37,362 bases of DNA from an uncultured Novosphingobium sp. (GTDB taxonomy: Bacteria > Pseudomonadota > Alphaproteobacteria > Sphingomonadales > Sphingomonadaceae): assembly GCA_946886365.1 (NCBI GenBank), contig CAMPIM010000024.1, positions 1 through 37,362 on the forward strand, read 5' to 3'. The position numbers and the translations under genes are program-made. Under the pieces are notes generated by a model. The model saw nothing but the letters and a program-made list of their open reading frames with translations, was not told where the DNA came from and searched no databases. Shown one piece after another: positions 23,112 through 31,836 of this stretch; the stretch's first letter is position 1, and every line of letters begins with the position of its first letter.

Positions 23112-23124
23112 ATGTCACAGACAT
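23112..23124. promoter_or_regulatory. Dyad in the divergent Rrf2 / reductase intergenic region
   Basis: ATGTC-ACA-GACAT is a perfect dyad 40 bp before the regulator's start. Its ATGT/ACAT halves resemble those of the 14356 site but the spacing is shorter. Autoregulation is possible. Confidence 0.4.
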
Positions 23125-23297
23125 GTTAAGGCCGGGATCGCCCTCGAGCCGGCTTGCAACGATCGGCCCATGGTTATTGGCCTGCAGCGACCGGCCTTAT
23201 CGAGCAATTATTTTGATGGATCGCTGCATTAAAAGTCATTTTGTGCATGAGTGCTCGTGATGCCATCCTGATGTCCCCTTGGGCGTGAGAGGCTGAT

Positions 23298-24932
23298 ATG
23301 TACAAATACGACGAGTATGATCAGGCCATGGTCGATGCCCGGGTCGAAGAGTTTCGCGACCAGACGCGCCGTCGGATCGAAGGCCATCTCAGCGAAGACC
23401 AGTTCAAGCCTCTGCGGCTCAAGAATGGGCTCTACCTGCAACTGCACGCTTATATGCTGCGCGTAGCGGTGCCTTACGGCACGCTCAATTCGCGGCAAAT
23501 GCGCAAGCTGGCGCATATCGCGCGCAAATATGACCGAGGCTACGGTCATTTCACGACACGACAGAACATCCAATATAACTGGATCAAACTGGCGGATGCG
23601 CCCGACATCCTCGCTGAGCTCGCGACGGTGGAAATGCACGCCATCCAGACGAGCGGCGAGAGCATTCGCAACCTGTCGGCGGATCATTATGCTGGAGCTG
23701 CTCCCGACGAGATATGCGATCCGCGGCCCTGGGCCGAACTGATCCGCCAGGCCACGACGTTCCATCCAGAATTCAGCTATCTGCCGCGCAAGTTCAAGAT
23801 CGCAGTGATCGCCGCGCAGGAAGACCGTGCCGCTCTGCGCTGGCACGACTGTGCGCTACGCATCGTCAAGAACGAGACGGGCGAGAAGGGATTCGAGGTC
23901 TATGCTGGCGGCGGTATGGGACGCACGCCCATTATCGCTTTCCTGATCAGGGAGTTCTGTCCGGCAAGCCAGATCTTTTCCTATATCCAGGCGATCCTGC
24001 GAGTGTGGAACAGGCACGCGCGGCGGGACAACATCCACAAGCAGCGGATGAAGATCCTTGTCCATGAATTGGGTGAAGATGAGTTCCGCCGTCAGGTCGA
24101 GATGGAGTTCGCGCATATCCTGACGCTGGGTCGGGATTTTCCGCAGGCTGAGTATGACAGGATTGCCGCCCATTTCGAACCGCCGCCGTTCGAGACCGGG
24201 CTTCCCGAGGAGGTCGACCGCTCCGATCCCGACTTCGCTCTATGGGTCGATCGCCAGGTCGCCGCGCATAAGGCGCCCGGCTATGCCATCGTCAATATCA
24301 GTCTCAAGCCCGACGGAGGCATCGCCGGCGACATTTCGGCCGAGCAGATGGATCTCGTAGCTGACCTTGCCGAACGCTATAGCTTCGATGACCTGCGCTC
24401 GACGCATGTCCAGAACCTCGTGCTGCCGCATGTGCGCAAGCGGGATCTGCATGCGGTCTGGCAGGCGTTGGACGCGGCGGGACTGGCAAGCGTCAATCTG
24501 GGCCTCGTAACTGACATCATCGCCTGCCCGGGCCTCGACTATTGCAGTCTTGCCAATGCGCGTTCGATACCCGTCGCGCAGCAGATCGCCGAGCGCTTTG
24601 CCGATCTCAATCGGCAACTCGACCTCGGTGAACTCAAAATCAAGATTTCGGGCTGCATCAACGCCTGCGGCCATCACCATGCGGCCCATATCGGCATTCT
24701 TGGCGTCGACCGGAAGGGCACGGAGAATTATCAGTTGCTGCTTGGCGGGTCCGGGACCGAGGATGTCTCGCAGGCCAAGATTACCGGGCCGGGCTTCGAC
24801 GAGACCGGGATCGTCGATGCCGTCGAACGCACGATCGAACGCTACCGCGAAATCCGCGAACCCGGCGAGCGTTTCCTCGATTGCTATCGCCGGGTAGGCA
24901 TGGATCCATTCAAGGAGGCGATTTATGGGTGA
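23298..24932 (+). CDS. Siroheme nitrite/sulfite reductase (hemoprotein subunit)
   Basis: A 544-aa siroheme and 4Fe-4S enzyme that takes six electrons to reduce sulfite to sulfide (or nitrite to ammonia). Two ferredoxin-like halves are present, the first with FTTRQNIQYNWIKL and the second with cluster motifs CPGLDYCSLANA (about 410-421) and SGCINACGHHH (about 451-461). All four cluster cysteines are present. The ATG at 23298 follows AGAGG. The DUF934 gene overlaps its end, a pairing typical of assimilatory sulfite reduction in alphaproteobacteria. The annotation 'nitrite/sulfite reductase' is safe; sulfite is favoured by the partner gene. Confidence 0.92.
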   Translation: MYKYDEYDQAMVDARVEEFRDQTRRRIEGHLSEDQFKPLRLKNGLYLQLHAYMLRVAVPYGTLNSRQMRKLAHIARKYDRGYGHFTTRQNIQYNWIKLADAPDILAELATVEMHAIQTSGESIRNLSADHYAGAAPDEICDPRPWAELIRQATTFHPEFSYLPRKFKIAVIAAQEDRAALRWHDCALRIVKNETGEKGFEVYAGGGMGRTPIIAFLIREFCPASQIFSYIQAILRVWNRHARRDNIHKQRMKILVHELGEDEFRRQVEMEFAHILTLGRDFPQAEYDRIAAHFEPPPFETGLPEEVDRSDPDFALWVDRQVAAHKAPGYAIVNISLKPDGGIAGDISAEQMDLVADLAERYSFDDLRSTHVQNLVLPHVRKRDLHAVWQALDAAGLASVNLGLVTDIIACPGLDYCSLANARSIPVAQQIAERFADLNRQLDLGELKIKISGCINACGHHHAAHIGILGVDRKGTENYQLLLGGSGTEDVSQAKITGPGFDETGIVDAVERTIERYREIREPGERFLDCYRRVGMDPFKEAIYG

Positions 24933-25365
24933 TCCGCTACGCTTTCGCGACGATCCCGCGCCCGATGAGCCAGGGGTCACGCTCGATGCATTCCTCGATC
25001 AGAAGAATGCGACTTCGGTTCTGCTCGAGGCCGGCGACGATGTGCGCGCGCTCTTGCCCGAGCTCGGGCGCGTGCGGCTCGTCGAGATCGATTTTCCGCG
25101 GTTTCGCGATGGCCGGGGCTTTTCCAGCGCGAGCATATTGCGCGAGGCGGGCTATGAGGGTGAGATCCGCGCGATCGGCGATGTGCTGGTCGATCTCCTA
25201 TTCTTCATGCGGCGCTGCGGCTTCGACAGCTTCGAGCCCGACGAGCCCTTCGATCCGGGTGCCGTCGATGCGGCGCTGCACCGCTACCCTGACGTCTATC
25301 AGTCCGCGACCGATGGACGGGTGCCGATCTGGGCGCTGCGGCATCCTCAATGCGCCACCGGATGA
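24925..25365 (+). CDS. DUF934 protein, partner of the sulfite reductase
   Basis: A 146-aa DUF934 protein, recognised from the VRLVEIDFPRFRDGRGFSSASILRE block and the following DVLVDLLFFMRRCGFDSFE. The family is found with siroheme sulfite reductases and is thought to serve as a small subunit or electron-transfer partner. The ATG at 24925 lies inside the reductase gene (8-base overlap) and follows AAGGAGG, so expression is coupled. No domain damage is seen. Confidence 0.88.
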   Translation: MGDPLRFRDDPAPDEPGVTLDAFLDQKNATSVLLEAGDDVRALLPELGRVRLVEIDFPRFRDGRGFSSASILREAGYEGEIRAIGDVLVDLLFFMRRCGFDSFEPDEPFDPGAVDAALHRYPDVYQSATDGRVPIWALRHPQCATG

Positions 25366-25538
25366 CGCAATTTCTTCCTCTGGTTTGAAGTTTCGGGAGC
25401 CTTTGCGTTCGTCCTGGCAGGCGAGGTTGAGACGATGATGGGCGCCTTTGTTGCTTTGAAGCGCGTTCGCGCTGCGAGTGGGCGGCCGCGAACACGGCCT
25501 TGAAGCCAACGCCTGCTTCAACGCACCGGACGCGCCCC

Positions 25539-25566
25539 TTGTAAATATATCGCAATACGATATATT
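25539..25566 (+). promoter_or_regulatory. Promoter with MarR-type operator upstream of the efflux block
   Basis: TTGTAA (25539-25544), a 16-base spacer and TATATT (25561-25566) form a sigma70-like promoter. The dyad AATATATCG-N5-CGATATATT (25544-25566) covers its spacer and -10. A protein bound here would block transcription. The 13-bp core TATCGCAATACGA recurs at 32411 and, inverted, at 34321 beside the MarR gene. Confidence 0.7.
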
Positions 25567-25592
25567 AGAATAAGAGAGGCGGAGGGGCGTCA

Positions 25593-25922
25593 ATGGAGGC
25601 CGATATGCCGATGTTGAAAATCCTGGTCACTGCTGTCGGCCTGACGCTGGGCAGCTTGCTGGTGGCGGTGTCGCTCTCCTGTCTGGCCTGGTGGGTTGCC
25701 ACCCGTGTTCATCATCCGCGCTGGGGCGCGCCTCTTCTGCTCATCATAGTCGGTGGTGCCTGGCTGGCTGCGTTGGGGCACAGTGAGTTCGTGAAAATGG
25801 CCACCGTATTCGCTTTGGTTGGATCGGGCCTGCTCTATTTTGTAGGTCGGGAAGAACAGGAAGGAGGGCCGTCGCGCGACACGAAACCGGGCCGCTCCGC
25901 CATTCCTGGAGGAAGACAGTGA
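25593..25922 (+). CDS. Small membrane protein, first gene after the MarR-type operator
   Basis: A 109-aa protein with three predicted membrane helices (ILVTAVGLTLGSLLVAVSLSCL, APLLLIIVGGAWLAALG, MATVFALVGSGLLYFVG) and a polar C-terminus. No family is recognised. GGAGGGG precedes ATG 25593; ATG 25605 is an alternative. It overlaps the next gene by one base (TGATG). Position suggests an accessory of the downstream efflux system. Confidence 0.6.
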   Translation: MEADMPMLKILVTAVGLTLGSLLVAVSLSCLAWWVATRVHHPRWGAPLLLIIVGGAWLAALGHSEFVKMATVFALVGSGLLYFVGREEQEGGPSRDTKPGRSAIPGGRQ

Positions 25923-26116
25923 TGGCGACGCAGATTTGGATCTATCCCGCCCTCATCGCGGTGCTGGGTCAGAACAGAAGGCCCAGCTTCGCTGAAATGC
26001 GCAATTTCGTCAGACGGGCTCGGCGTGAAGCCGCTGCCGGCGGTTCGGACGCTGCATGCCGAGGGAAGGTGCGTCGTCTGGTCGAGGCGACTTTGAGGGC
26101 GGAGTCCCATGCCTAA
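25922..26116 (+). CDS. Small basic protein of the efflux block
   Basis: A 64-aa protein rich in arginine (MRNFVRRARREAAAGG and KVRRLVEATLRAE) with a short hydrophobic N-terminus. GGAGGA lies nine bases before ATG 25922, and the start overlaps the previous stop. It has no recognised family. Translational coupling supports coding status. Confidence 0.5.
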   Translation: MATQIWIYPALIAVLGQNRRPSFAEMRNFVRRARREAAAGGSDAACRGKVRRLVEATLRAESHA

Positions 26117-26304
26117 CCACGAAGGAATAGGCATTCCTGTCCAACGGCTCGCCATGTGCCCATTCCGTTAATCAAACCTCAGAATTTTTGCGGATAGCCT
26201 GCAAAAACATTCGTTTGCGACATCGCGTGCTATCTTTCACCCCTGTTCCATCAGGCCATGAAGATAGCTGGTCGAGAGCGAGCATCAACGGGAGAGGATG
26301 CCGC

Positions 26305-26574
26305 ATGGGGAGGCTTATGTCGCGAGACCCTTCTACGCAGGCCGTATTTACTTGGCAGCGGGCGCTATGGACGCTTGTGCTCGCTGGACTCGCCTTCATC
26401 CTCTATTGCCTCAGCGAATATCGTCTTCTGAGGGAAGAGCAGATCATGCTGCTCATCTTCCTGGCCGTGCCGATCGCCGCTTTCTTCGTTTCGGGGAAAG
26501 GGCAGGACATGTCTGATGCTTCGGATAAGACAGGCCGGGGCATCAATTCGCGCTCATCCCGGAAGAACAATTAA
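26305..26574 (+). CDS. Small two-helix membrane protein
   Basis: An 89-aa protein with two membrane helices (ALWTLVLAGLAFILYCLSEY and IMLLIFLAVPIAAFFVSG) and a polar serine-rich tail. GGAGAGG lies eight bases before ATG 26305. No family is recognised. It lies between the small operon and the FUSC gene on the same strand. Confidence 0.55.
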   Translation: MGRLMSRDPSTQAVFTWQRALWTLVLAGLAFILYCLSEYRLLREEQIMLLIFLAVPIAAFFVSGKGQDMSDASDKTGRGINSRSSRKNN

Positions 26575-26666
26575 CCGCAAGATATTTGCGTTTCTCTATC
26601 AATATTTTGATCTACGATTCGACGCACCGGCTCGGTTAAAGGCTCTTCCCGTATCCATGGGAGGTA

Positions 26667-26720
26667 ATGACCACGATCGCTGTCGATCGTGACAATCCCG
26701 TTTGTCATGGTTGTCAGTGA
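26667..26720 (+). CDS. 17-residue leader peptide coupled to the FUSC gene
   Basis: ATG 26667 follows GGGAGG with two intervening bases. The 17-residue product (MTTIAVDRDNPVCHGCQ) ends in TGA at 26718-26720, overlapping the FUSC ATG (TGATG). The strong ribosome site here and its absence before the FUSC start argue for coupled translation. It also contains a perfect hairpin (26672-26691). Confidence 0.4.
   Translation: MTTIAVDRDNPVCHGCQ
26672..26691. promoter_or_regulatory. Hairpin or operator in the FUSC leader
   Basis: CACGATCG (26672-26679) and CGATCGTG (26684-26691) form a perfect 8-bp inverted repeat with a 4-base loop, inside the leader peptide. It could fold in the mRNA beside the ribosome site or act as an operator. 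Confidence 0.4.
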
Positions 26721-28795
26721 TGCTTGTTGCGTTCGCCGGCGAAAAGCGCTGGCCGGCCTCTCCGTTGGTGATCGATCCCCAGAAGCTGCTCTTCTCGCTG
26801 AGCAGCTTGCTGGCTGCGGCCGCTACGCTGGCCATTGCCTTTTCGGCCAGCCTGCCGCGCCCCTGGTGGGCTTTGTTGACCGTCTACGTCACCGCCCAGC
26901 CGATGGCCGGCGCCTTCCGGCCCAAAGTTCTCTATCGCCTGGGCGGGATATTGACGGGCGCGGCCGCCACGATCCTGCTGGTGCCCAATCTGCAGAACTC
27001 GCCCGAGCTTCTCGTTCTGTGTCTCGCGGCATGGACGGGCTTCTGCATCTATCTTGCGGTTCTCGATCGCACGCCGCGCGCCTTTCTGTTCCAGATGGCG
27101 GCATTCAGCTCAGCGGTGATCAGCTTTCCCTATCTCGATGACCCGGGGAATATTTTCGAGACGACAGCCGCGCGCGTGCAGGAGATGACCGTCGCGATAT
27201 TATGCGTGACCGCGGTCCATGCGCTGCTCCAGCCCTGGAGCGCGACGCCGGCTATCCGCGCGCGCGTCCAATCATTTCTAGGCCATGCTCGCCGCTGGAC
27301 GGCGGAAGCGCTTGGCAGTCATAATACACGCCTCGAGGATGCGCATCGGCGCATGTTGGCGGCAGACGTCACCGAACTCGGCATGATCGCGGTCCATTTG
27401 CCGTTCGATCAGCGCTGGGCGCCCGCGACCCGGCGGCGAGTTACGGCACTGCAACAGCAGCTCGCCACCATCCTGCCGCTCGCCTCGGCTGCGGCGAACC
27501 GGCTCGATCGCCTGCGGGAAGGCGGCGATCTTCCAGCGGATCTCGAGGCTCTGCTTGCCGACGCCACCGATTGGCTGGATGATGAGCAAAGCGAGCTGCA
27601 TCGGGTGAGATCGCTGGTGCGGCGGTGCGACACGCTGGCGGAGGCCGCCGAAGCGCGGGGCGACTGGAGCGGGCTGCTGACCGCGAGCGCCTGTATCCGC
27701 ATCGCCGAGTTTCTGACCGCATTGGCGGCAAGCCGAAGGCTGGCGGACAGGATCGGGTCACCGGGACGCCCCAGCGCCAAAATTCTCGCCGCAGAACCCT
27801 TTTCCCTTGCCCGCGATCATGGTGTCGCCGCGCTGGCGGGACTGGCGACCGCCACGGCGATCGGGCTCTATTGTGCCGTCTGGATCCTGCTTGCCTGGCC
27901 GAACGGATCGGCGACGGCCGCCTTCGCAGCGCTCATCACCTGTTCCTTTGCGGCGCAGGACGATCCCGCACCGGTGATCGGTCGCTATCTCGTGGCGACG
28001 CTCAAGACTTTCCCATTGGCGGCCCTCTACCTCTTCGTGATCCTCCCCCGGGTCGATGGTTATGAGATGCTGATCATCACCTTGGCGCCGGCCCTGCTGT
28101 GGATGGGCTATATCCAGGCCGATCCCGCGCGCTCGCCGCAGGCCTTACCGATGTTCTCCTGCTTCATTGTCGCCATGGGCTTTCTTGCGCGCTTCCAGGC
28201 CGATTTCGCGCTGTTCATCAACACCGGGCTGGCGCAGCTCGGTGGAATTGTCGCCACGCTTGCGGTCACGCGGATGTTCCGATCGGCCAATGTTCTGTGG
28301 ACCGCGCGGCGCATCCTGCGCGCGAACTGGAGTGAGCTTGCCCTGCTTGCCGACATTCGCCGACCCTTTCGCCCGGACCGCTGGACGGCAAGAGCGGTCG
28401 ACCGGCTCGGGCAGGTGGCCGCGCGCATGGCTGTGGCAACCGCCGGCGATGCACTCCACGCCGCCGATGGTCTGGCGGACCTCAGGATCGGCCGCAACAT
28501 CATCCCGATCCGCCGGGCGTTGTCTCATGTCCCGCATGACGTGCGTCACCGCCTGGGTTCGGTGCTGGCCGGGTTGGCGGCATTTTATGGCGAGCGCTGG
28601 CGGCATGGCCATGCGGATGCGCCGCCGCCTGGGCTGCTCGATCCGATCGATCGGGCCTTGGAGGCACTTCTCAGCCAGCCACTCGACGCGCATCGTCGGC
28701 CTGCCTTGCGGGCGCTTGTCGGGATGCGTTGCAATCTCTTCCCGGCCGCCGGAGCACCCGACATCGCTTCGCCAAGGGCAGGGGGGGGGGCATGA
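26720..28795 (+). CDS. FUSC-family efflux transporter (AaeB-like)
   Basis: A protein of about 691 aa with the FUSC layout: a membrane block near the N-terminus (LLFSLSSLLAAAATLAIAFSASLPRPWWALLTVYVTAQPMAG), a long cytoplasmic helical part (about 170-370), a second membrane block (about 375-520) and a cytoplasmic C-terminus. AaeB, of this family, exports aromatic carboxylic acids. ATG 26720 is chosen for coupling with the leader; GTG 26767 is an alternative. A run of ten G bases lies near its 3' end and the DUF1656 start overlaps the stop (ATGA). With DUF1656, HlyD and NodT it forms a complete tripartite exporter. Substrate unknown. Confidence 0.88.
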   Translation: MLVAFAGEKRWPASPLVIDPQKLLFSLSSLLAAAATLAIAFSASLPRPWWALLTVYVTAQPMAGAFRPKVLYRLGGILTGAAATILLVPNLQNSPELLVLCLAAWTGFCIYLAVLDRTPRAFLFQMAAFSSAVISFPYLDDPGNIFETTAARVQEMTVAILCVTAVHALLQPWSATPAIRARVQSFLGHARRWTAEALGSHNTRLEDAHRRMLAADVTELGMIAVHLPFDQRWAPATRRRVTALQQQLATILPLASAAANRLDRLREGGDLPADLEALLADATDWLDDEQSELHRVRSLVRRCDTLAEAAEARGDWSGLLTASACIRIAEFLTALAASRRLADRIGSPGRPSAKILAAEPFSLARDHGVAALAGLATATAIGLYCAVWILLAWPNGSATAAFAALITCSFAAQDDPAPVIGRYLVATLKTFPLAALYLFVILPRVDGYEMLIITLAPALLWMGYIQADPARSPQALPMFSCFIVAMGFLARFQADFALFINTGLAQLGGIVATLAVTRMFRSANVLWTARRILRANWSELALLADIRRPFRPDRWTARAVDRLGQVAARMAVATAGDALHAADGLADLRIGRNIIPIRRALSHVPHDVRHRLGSVLAGLAAFYGERWRHGHADAPPPGLLDPIDRALEALLSQPLDAHRRPALRALVGMRCNLFPAAGAPDIASPRAGGGA
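28781..28790 (+). repeat. Ten-G homopolymer at the FUSC/DUF1656 junction
   Basis: Ten consecutive G bases end one base before the DUF1656 ATG and five codons before the FUSC stop. Such tracts slip during replication. They are also prone to sequencing error. Confidence 0.75.
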
Positions 28796-29016
28796 TCGAG
28801 GAGCTCAATGTGCTCGGCGTCTACATGCCGGCGGCGCTCGCCTGGGGCGTTCTGGCGGCGGTCCTCGTCTATCTTGCACGGGGGTTCCTACAGCGCCTGC
28901 CGGTCTATCGGCTGCTCTGGCACCCGAGCCTGCTCGAACTAGCTCTCTTCATTCTGCTGTGGTGGGGCCTGAGCGCTCTCGCCGATAGCCTTCTCTACCG
29001 ATGGGTCGCTTCCTGA
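28792..29016 (+). CDS. DUF1656 membrane protein (AaeX-like)
   Basis: A 74-aa DUF1656 protein with two membrane helices (MPAALAWGVLAAVLVYLA and LLELALFILLWWGLSALAD), beginning MIEELNVLGVYMPAAL as in the family. AaeX homologues always accompany FUSC and HlyD genes; their role is unclear. ATG 28792 overlaps the FUSC stop by four bases and is preceded by the ten-G tract, which replaces a normal ribosome site. HlyD follows after one base. Confidence 0.88.
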   Translation: MIEELNVLGVYMPAALAWGVLAAVLVYLARGFLQRLPVYRLLWHPSLLELALFILLWWGLSALADSLLYRWVAS

Positions 29017-29017
29017 C

Positions 29018-29917
29018 ATGCTGCATCGACAAAATCTCCTGCGATCGCTCGCCACGCTCCTCGTCATTTTCGTGATCCTGGCGGGGATATATGCGCTGTG
29101 GCTGCGCTATCAGGTCGAGCCGGTCACACGCGATGGCAAGGTGCGTGCGGACATGGTGCCGGTTGCCGCCGATGTCAGCGGGCTCGTCACCGAGGTGAAA
29201 GTCGCCGACAACCAGACGGTTCGAAAAGGCGACGTGCTCTTCATCATCGACCGCCCGCGCTACCGGCTCGCGCTGGAACAGGCCGAGGCCAACGTGACAA
29301 GCCAACGCACCGCGCTCGCGCAAGCCGTGCGTGAGGATCGGCGCAACCGGGCCATGCCCGAAGTGATCGCAGCCGAAGTGATCGAACAAGGCTCGGCGCG
29401 GGTCGAAGGGCTGCGGGCGACGATTGGACAGGCAGTGGCGGCGCGCGACCTCGCCCGCTTCAATCTCGAACGAACGGTCGTGCGCGCGCCGGTGGACGGG
29501 ACCGTATCCAACATGTCGCTCCAGCCCGGGGTCTATCTGACCGCCGGCAAGGCGGCGCTCGCGTTGGTCTATGATCACTCGCTCCGCGTCGAAGGCTATT
29601 TTGAGGAAACCAAATTGCCGGCGATCCGGGTCGGCGACCCTGCGAGCATCTATCTGATGGGGGTTGCCGATGAGATCGAGGGGCATGTCCAGAGCATCGC
29701 GGGCGGTGTCGAGGATCGCGAGCGGGCCGGGGCCGACGGACAATTGGCCAATGTGAATCCGTCCTTCACCTGGGTGCGTCTGGCGCAGCGCATTCCGGTG
29801 CGTGTGACGATCGACAGGATTCCGCCCAATGTGCGGATGATTCCGGGCCAGACGGCCACGGTTGTCGTTCATCCGCGCGATGACGGGCGCAGTGTGCACC
29901 GGAGCCTGCCATGGTAA
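29018..29917 (+). CDS. HlyD-family membrane fusion protein (AaeA-like)
   Basis: A 299-aa periplasmic adaptor with one N-terminal membrane helix (about 9-28, LRSLATLLVIFVILAGIYAL). The lipoyl halves are seen as VPVAADVSGLVTEVKVADNQTVRKGD and VRAPVDGTVSNMSLQPGVYL, with a coiled hairpin between (about 85-150). It joins the inner-membrane FUSC protein to the outer-membrane NodT channel. It overlaps the NodT gene by seven bases. Length is normal and nothing is damaged. Confidence 0.9.
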   Translation: MLHRQNLLRSLATLLVIFVILAGIYALWLRYQVEPVTRDGKVRADMVPVAADVSGLVTEVKVADNQTVRKGDVLFIIDRPRYRLALEQAEANVTSQRTALAQAVREDRRNRAMPEVIAAEVIEQGSARVEGLRATIGQAVAARDLARFNLERTVVRAPVDGTVSNMSLQPGVYLTAGKAALALVYDHSLRVEGYFEETKLPAIRVGDPASIYLMGVADEIEGHVQSIAGGVEDRERAGADGQLANVNPSFTWVRLAQRIPVRVTIDRIPPNVRMIPGQTATVVVHPRDDGRSVHRSLPW

Positions 29918-31320
29918 GGCGTACGCTGGTACTGGCGGCCGCAGCCGCCCTGAGTGGATGCACGGTGGTCGGCCCCGACTATCATGTGCCCGACGCCGCG
30001 ATGGTGAACGCGCCTATGGCGCAAAGCGCATTTCAATCAGGAAGCGTCGTTACCACACAGGAGCCGCTGCCGGATCACTGGTGGCGGCTCTACGAAGACC
30101 CGGTCCTCGACCGGCTGATAGAACAGGCATTCCTCGCCAATACGGATCTGCGCGTGGCCGAGGCCAATCTCGAACGCAGCCTGGCCTTGCTTGACGAGCG
30201 AAATGTGGGCCGGGAGATCCAGGGCAGCGTCAACGCCGAAACAAGCTGGGCCCAGCGCTCGGCGGAAGCCGAGTTGAGCCATGTGAAGCCGCCGACGCGG
30301 CAAATCTACAATATGGGGATCGGCGCCAGCTATGATCTCGATCTGTTTGGCGGAATAAGGCGTGGGATCGAGGCGGCGAACGCCGATGCCGAAGCGGCCG
30401 TCGCAGCGCGCGACCTGGTGCGTGTGACCGTCGCGGCCGAAACGGCGCGCGCCTATGCCGACATCTGCAACGCGGGCTATCAGCGCACTGTGCTCGACCG
30501 TGCGATTGCCGTCCTGGAGCAAAGCGTTCGTCTGACCCGGATTATGGTGTCGCATGGACGCGCGGCTCCCTATGAATTGGACCGGCGGCAAGCCTTGCTC
30601 GAAACCAGCAAGGCACGGCTGCCACGGTTGGTGGCGCGTCAGCGCAACGCCCTTTTTCGTGTCACGGCGCTGGCTGGTCGCACGCCGGGCGAAGCGGATC
30701 CTGGCCTGCTAGCCTGTCACGCACCGCTAGCGCTGAGACGCGTGATCCCCGTTGGCGATGGTGCGGCGCTGCTCAAGCGCCGGCCCGACATCCGTATGGC
30801 TGAGCGCCGTCTCGCCGCGACGACAGCGCGGATCGGGGTCGCCACCGCCGATCTCTATCCCGACATCCGTCTGGGAGCATCGGTCGGTTCCACCGGCGCT
30901 GCCGCCGATTTCCTGTCGCCGCTCACCAACCGTTTCGGTCTCGGCCCGATGATCAGCTGGACGCTCAACCGGCACGCCGTTCGCGCCCGCATCGCGGCAA
31001 CAGAAGCCCAAAGCCGCGGCGACCTGGCCGCATTTGATGGCGTGGTGATCAAGGCCCTGCGCGAGGTTGAAACGGCGCTGACCAACTACGCCGCCGGGCT
31101 TGAGCAGCAGCAAGGCCTGGATCGCGCCTCCGAGGATGCCGCGCGAGCAGCGATGCGGGTGGGTCAGTTGCGGCGTGGAGGCAAGATCGCCGCGCTGCCA
31201 GCACTCGAGGCCGAACGCGACCGCGTCGCGGCGGATCAGGCAGCGGCGGAGGCGCGCGCGGCAATCAATGACGATCAGATTACGCTGTTCCTCGCACTTG
31301 GCGGCGGGTGGTCCAACTGA
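29911..31320 (+). CDS. NodT-family outer-membrane efflux lipoprotein
   Basis: A 469-aa outer-membrane channel of the NodT/TolC type. A lipoprotein signal ends in ALSGC with Cys17 as acylation site. Two OEP repeats follow, with the typical YDLDLFGGIRRGIEAANADAEAAVAARD and WTLNRHAVRARIAATEAQ regions and the LLKRRPDIRMAERRLAA motif. It is the last gene of the efflux set and lies in the same reading direction with a seven-base overlap. The next gene is convergent, 132 bp away. Confidence 0.9.
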   Translation: MVRRTLVLAAAAALSGCTVVGPDYHVPDAAMVNAPMAQSAFQSGSVVTTQEPLPDHWWRLYEDPVLDRLIEQAFLANTDLRVAEANLERSLALLDERNVGREIQGSVNAETSWAQRSAEAELSHVKPPTRQIYNMGIGASYDLDLFGGIRRGIEAANADAEAAVAARDLVRVTVAAETARAYADICNAGYQRTVLDRAIAVLEQSVRLTRIMVSHGRAAPYELDRRQALLETSKARLPRLVARQRNALFRVTALAGRTPGEADPGLLACHAPLALRRVIPVGDGAALLKRRPDIRMAERRLAATTARIGVATADLYPDIRLGASVGSTGAAADFLSPLTNRFGLGPMISWTLNRHAVRARIAATEAQSRGDLAAFDGVVIKALREVETALTNYAAGLEQQQGLDRASEDAARAAMRVGQLRRGGKIAALPALEAERDRVAADQAAAEARAAINDDQITLFLALGGGWSN

Positions 31321-31452
31321 AGCCCGATGTGTTTTCTTCCACCGCCAGAAGCTGGACTGCCACGTCTGCTGCTGGCGCGTGCGCGCAGCCTTCCAGGATT
31401 CGCTGACCGACGACCGCGGCACAAATTCGGCGATGCCGAACCCGGTTCCCGC

Positions 31453-31836
31453 TCATTTCTCCTCGACGGTGCGATCGAGCGTGAGGCTCCCCACCTTGCC
31501 ATCGTCAAGGCGGACGACCGCCGTCCAGTAGAAATTGGCTCGGTAGTAGTCATGCACCGTCATCCAGTCGGAATAGACGCAGCGAGCGAGGCTGGGATCT
31601 TGGCGATCACCCGTGCAATGCGCGCCAGCCTCTTGGAGGATGTCGAGTGCGCTCCAGAAGGACGTGCCTGGCGGAATCTCCCGGGCAAGAGCGGAGCGTG
31701 CCTGCTCGATGTCATTGTTCCACTGATAGTCGTCTTCGAGAACGGTGAATTGCAATGACGGCTTTACCTTGTCCTTCGCCTCGAGTTCAGACGGGATCAA
31801 AAGCAGCGCGACGAGCGCGAGAAGAGGTTTACACAT
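31453..31836 (-). CDS. Periplasmic uncharacterised protein
   Basis: A 127-aa protein with a signal peptide (MCKPLLALVALLLIPSELEA, cut near residue 21). Two cysteines (GAHCTGD and ARCVYSD) could form a disulfide. The FWSALDILQEAGAHC and DYYRANFYWTAVVRLD segments suggest a small alpha/beta fold. No family is recognised. AGAAGG lies six bases before ATG 31836. It is convergent to the efflux set. Confidence 0.6.
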   Translation of the reverse strand: MCKPLLALVALLLIPSELEAKDKVKPSLQFTVLEDDYQWNNDIEQARSALAREIPPGTSFWSALDILQEAGAHCTGDRQDPSLARCVYSDWMTVHDYYRANFYWTAVVRLDDGKVGSLTLDRTVEEK

